Shown here: in pieces, positions 63,968 through 64,000 of the stretch
Position numbering within the stretch: position 1 is the stretch's first letter
Layout of the letters: the number at the start of each line of letters is the position of its first letter
Source of the DNA: Piper betle
Lineage: Eukaryota > Streptophyta > Magnoliopsida > Piperales > Piperaceae
Assembly: GCA_033002965.1 (NCBI GenBank)
Contig: JAURVB010000825.1
Coordinates: forward strand, 21,833-85,832
DNA: 64,000 nt
Reading direction: 5' to 3'
Made by a program: the position numbers and the translations under genes
Notes under the pieces: model-generated
Database searches by the model: none
Told to the model about the DNA's origin: nothing
What the model saw: the letters and a program-made list of their open reading frames with translations, nothing else

Positions 63968-64000
63968 TGTAAAACCCACTATTCGAGTCAGGGTTTTATA
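63968..64000 (+). mobile_element. Start of another family-P LTR-type element
   Basis: TGTAAAACCC followed by AGGGTTTTA matches the first 33 bases of the element at 37345 and interrupts the protease reading of the gypsy remnant. Continues beyond the window; the expected target duplication would be GTTTC (63963-63967). Confidence 0.6.

Overview
The window is nuclear DNA of a flowering plant. Evidence is an intron-rich SWI/SNF ATPase gene of the SYD type, a plant Nudix hydrolase gene with four exons, several LTR-retrotransposon remnants with 5-bp target duplications, a Mutator-like MITE with a 9-bp duplication, and a large endogenous plant pararetrovirus (Caulimoviridae). I cannot fix the species. 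The GC-rich repeat cores hint at a monocot-like or magnoliid-like genome, but only weakly.

Layout. 1-17270 (+): the 3' two thirds of a SPLAYED (SYD)-like chromatin remodeller. Fourteen short exons (1-6324) encode the helicase core from motif II to the SnAC region. A long tail exon (8042-10853) carries an AT-hook. After a probable phase-1 intron comes a last exon (12821-17270) made almost wholly of an acidic 77/87-residue tandem repeat. The frame is broken at several homopolymers and by one in-frame TAG. 18893-19646 (-): a convergent, intact four-exon gene for a 160-residue Nudix hydrolase. 19857-27376: AT-rich noncoding DNA holding a 0.74-kb GC-rich element set inside a TA microsatellite (21579-22384) and a G-rich block (24830-25290).

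27377-40206: nested LTR elements. A minus-strand element (27377 to about 34526) is split by a plus-strand copy of the same family (28566-32662, duplication GTTCT). That copy is in turn split by a solo-LTR-like element of another type (30208-31535, duplication CAGGG). A fourth element, again of the first family, stands alone at 37345-40206 (duplication TGCAA). The first bases of one more copy appear at the right edge (63968), inserted in a Ty3/gypsy gag-pol remnant.

41271-54255: a head-to-tail array of three partial pararetrovirus copies, flanked on both sides by TA repeats. Copy 1 runs from mid-capsid through protease, RT and RNase H, a hairpin repeat array, a viroplasmin/transactivator ORF and the promoter/leader region. 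Copy 2 has lost the 5' ORFs and most of capsid-protease-RT. Copy 3 keeps the tRNA primer site and three small 5' ORFs, has lost the movement protein, and stops in the capsid at the point of the viral map where copy 1 begins. The capsid region has the badnavirus-type Cys-rich finger, while the last ORF has a caulimovirus-type viroplasmin domain. This unusual mosaic is the strongest candidate for something undescribed.

54322-64000: mostly AT-rich noncoding DNA with a Mutator-like foldback MITE (58775-58964), a 160-bp tandem duplication (59226-59545), other degenerate repeats, and the gypsy remnant at the end.
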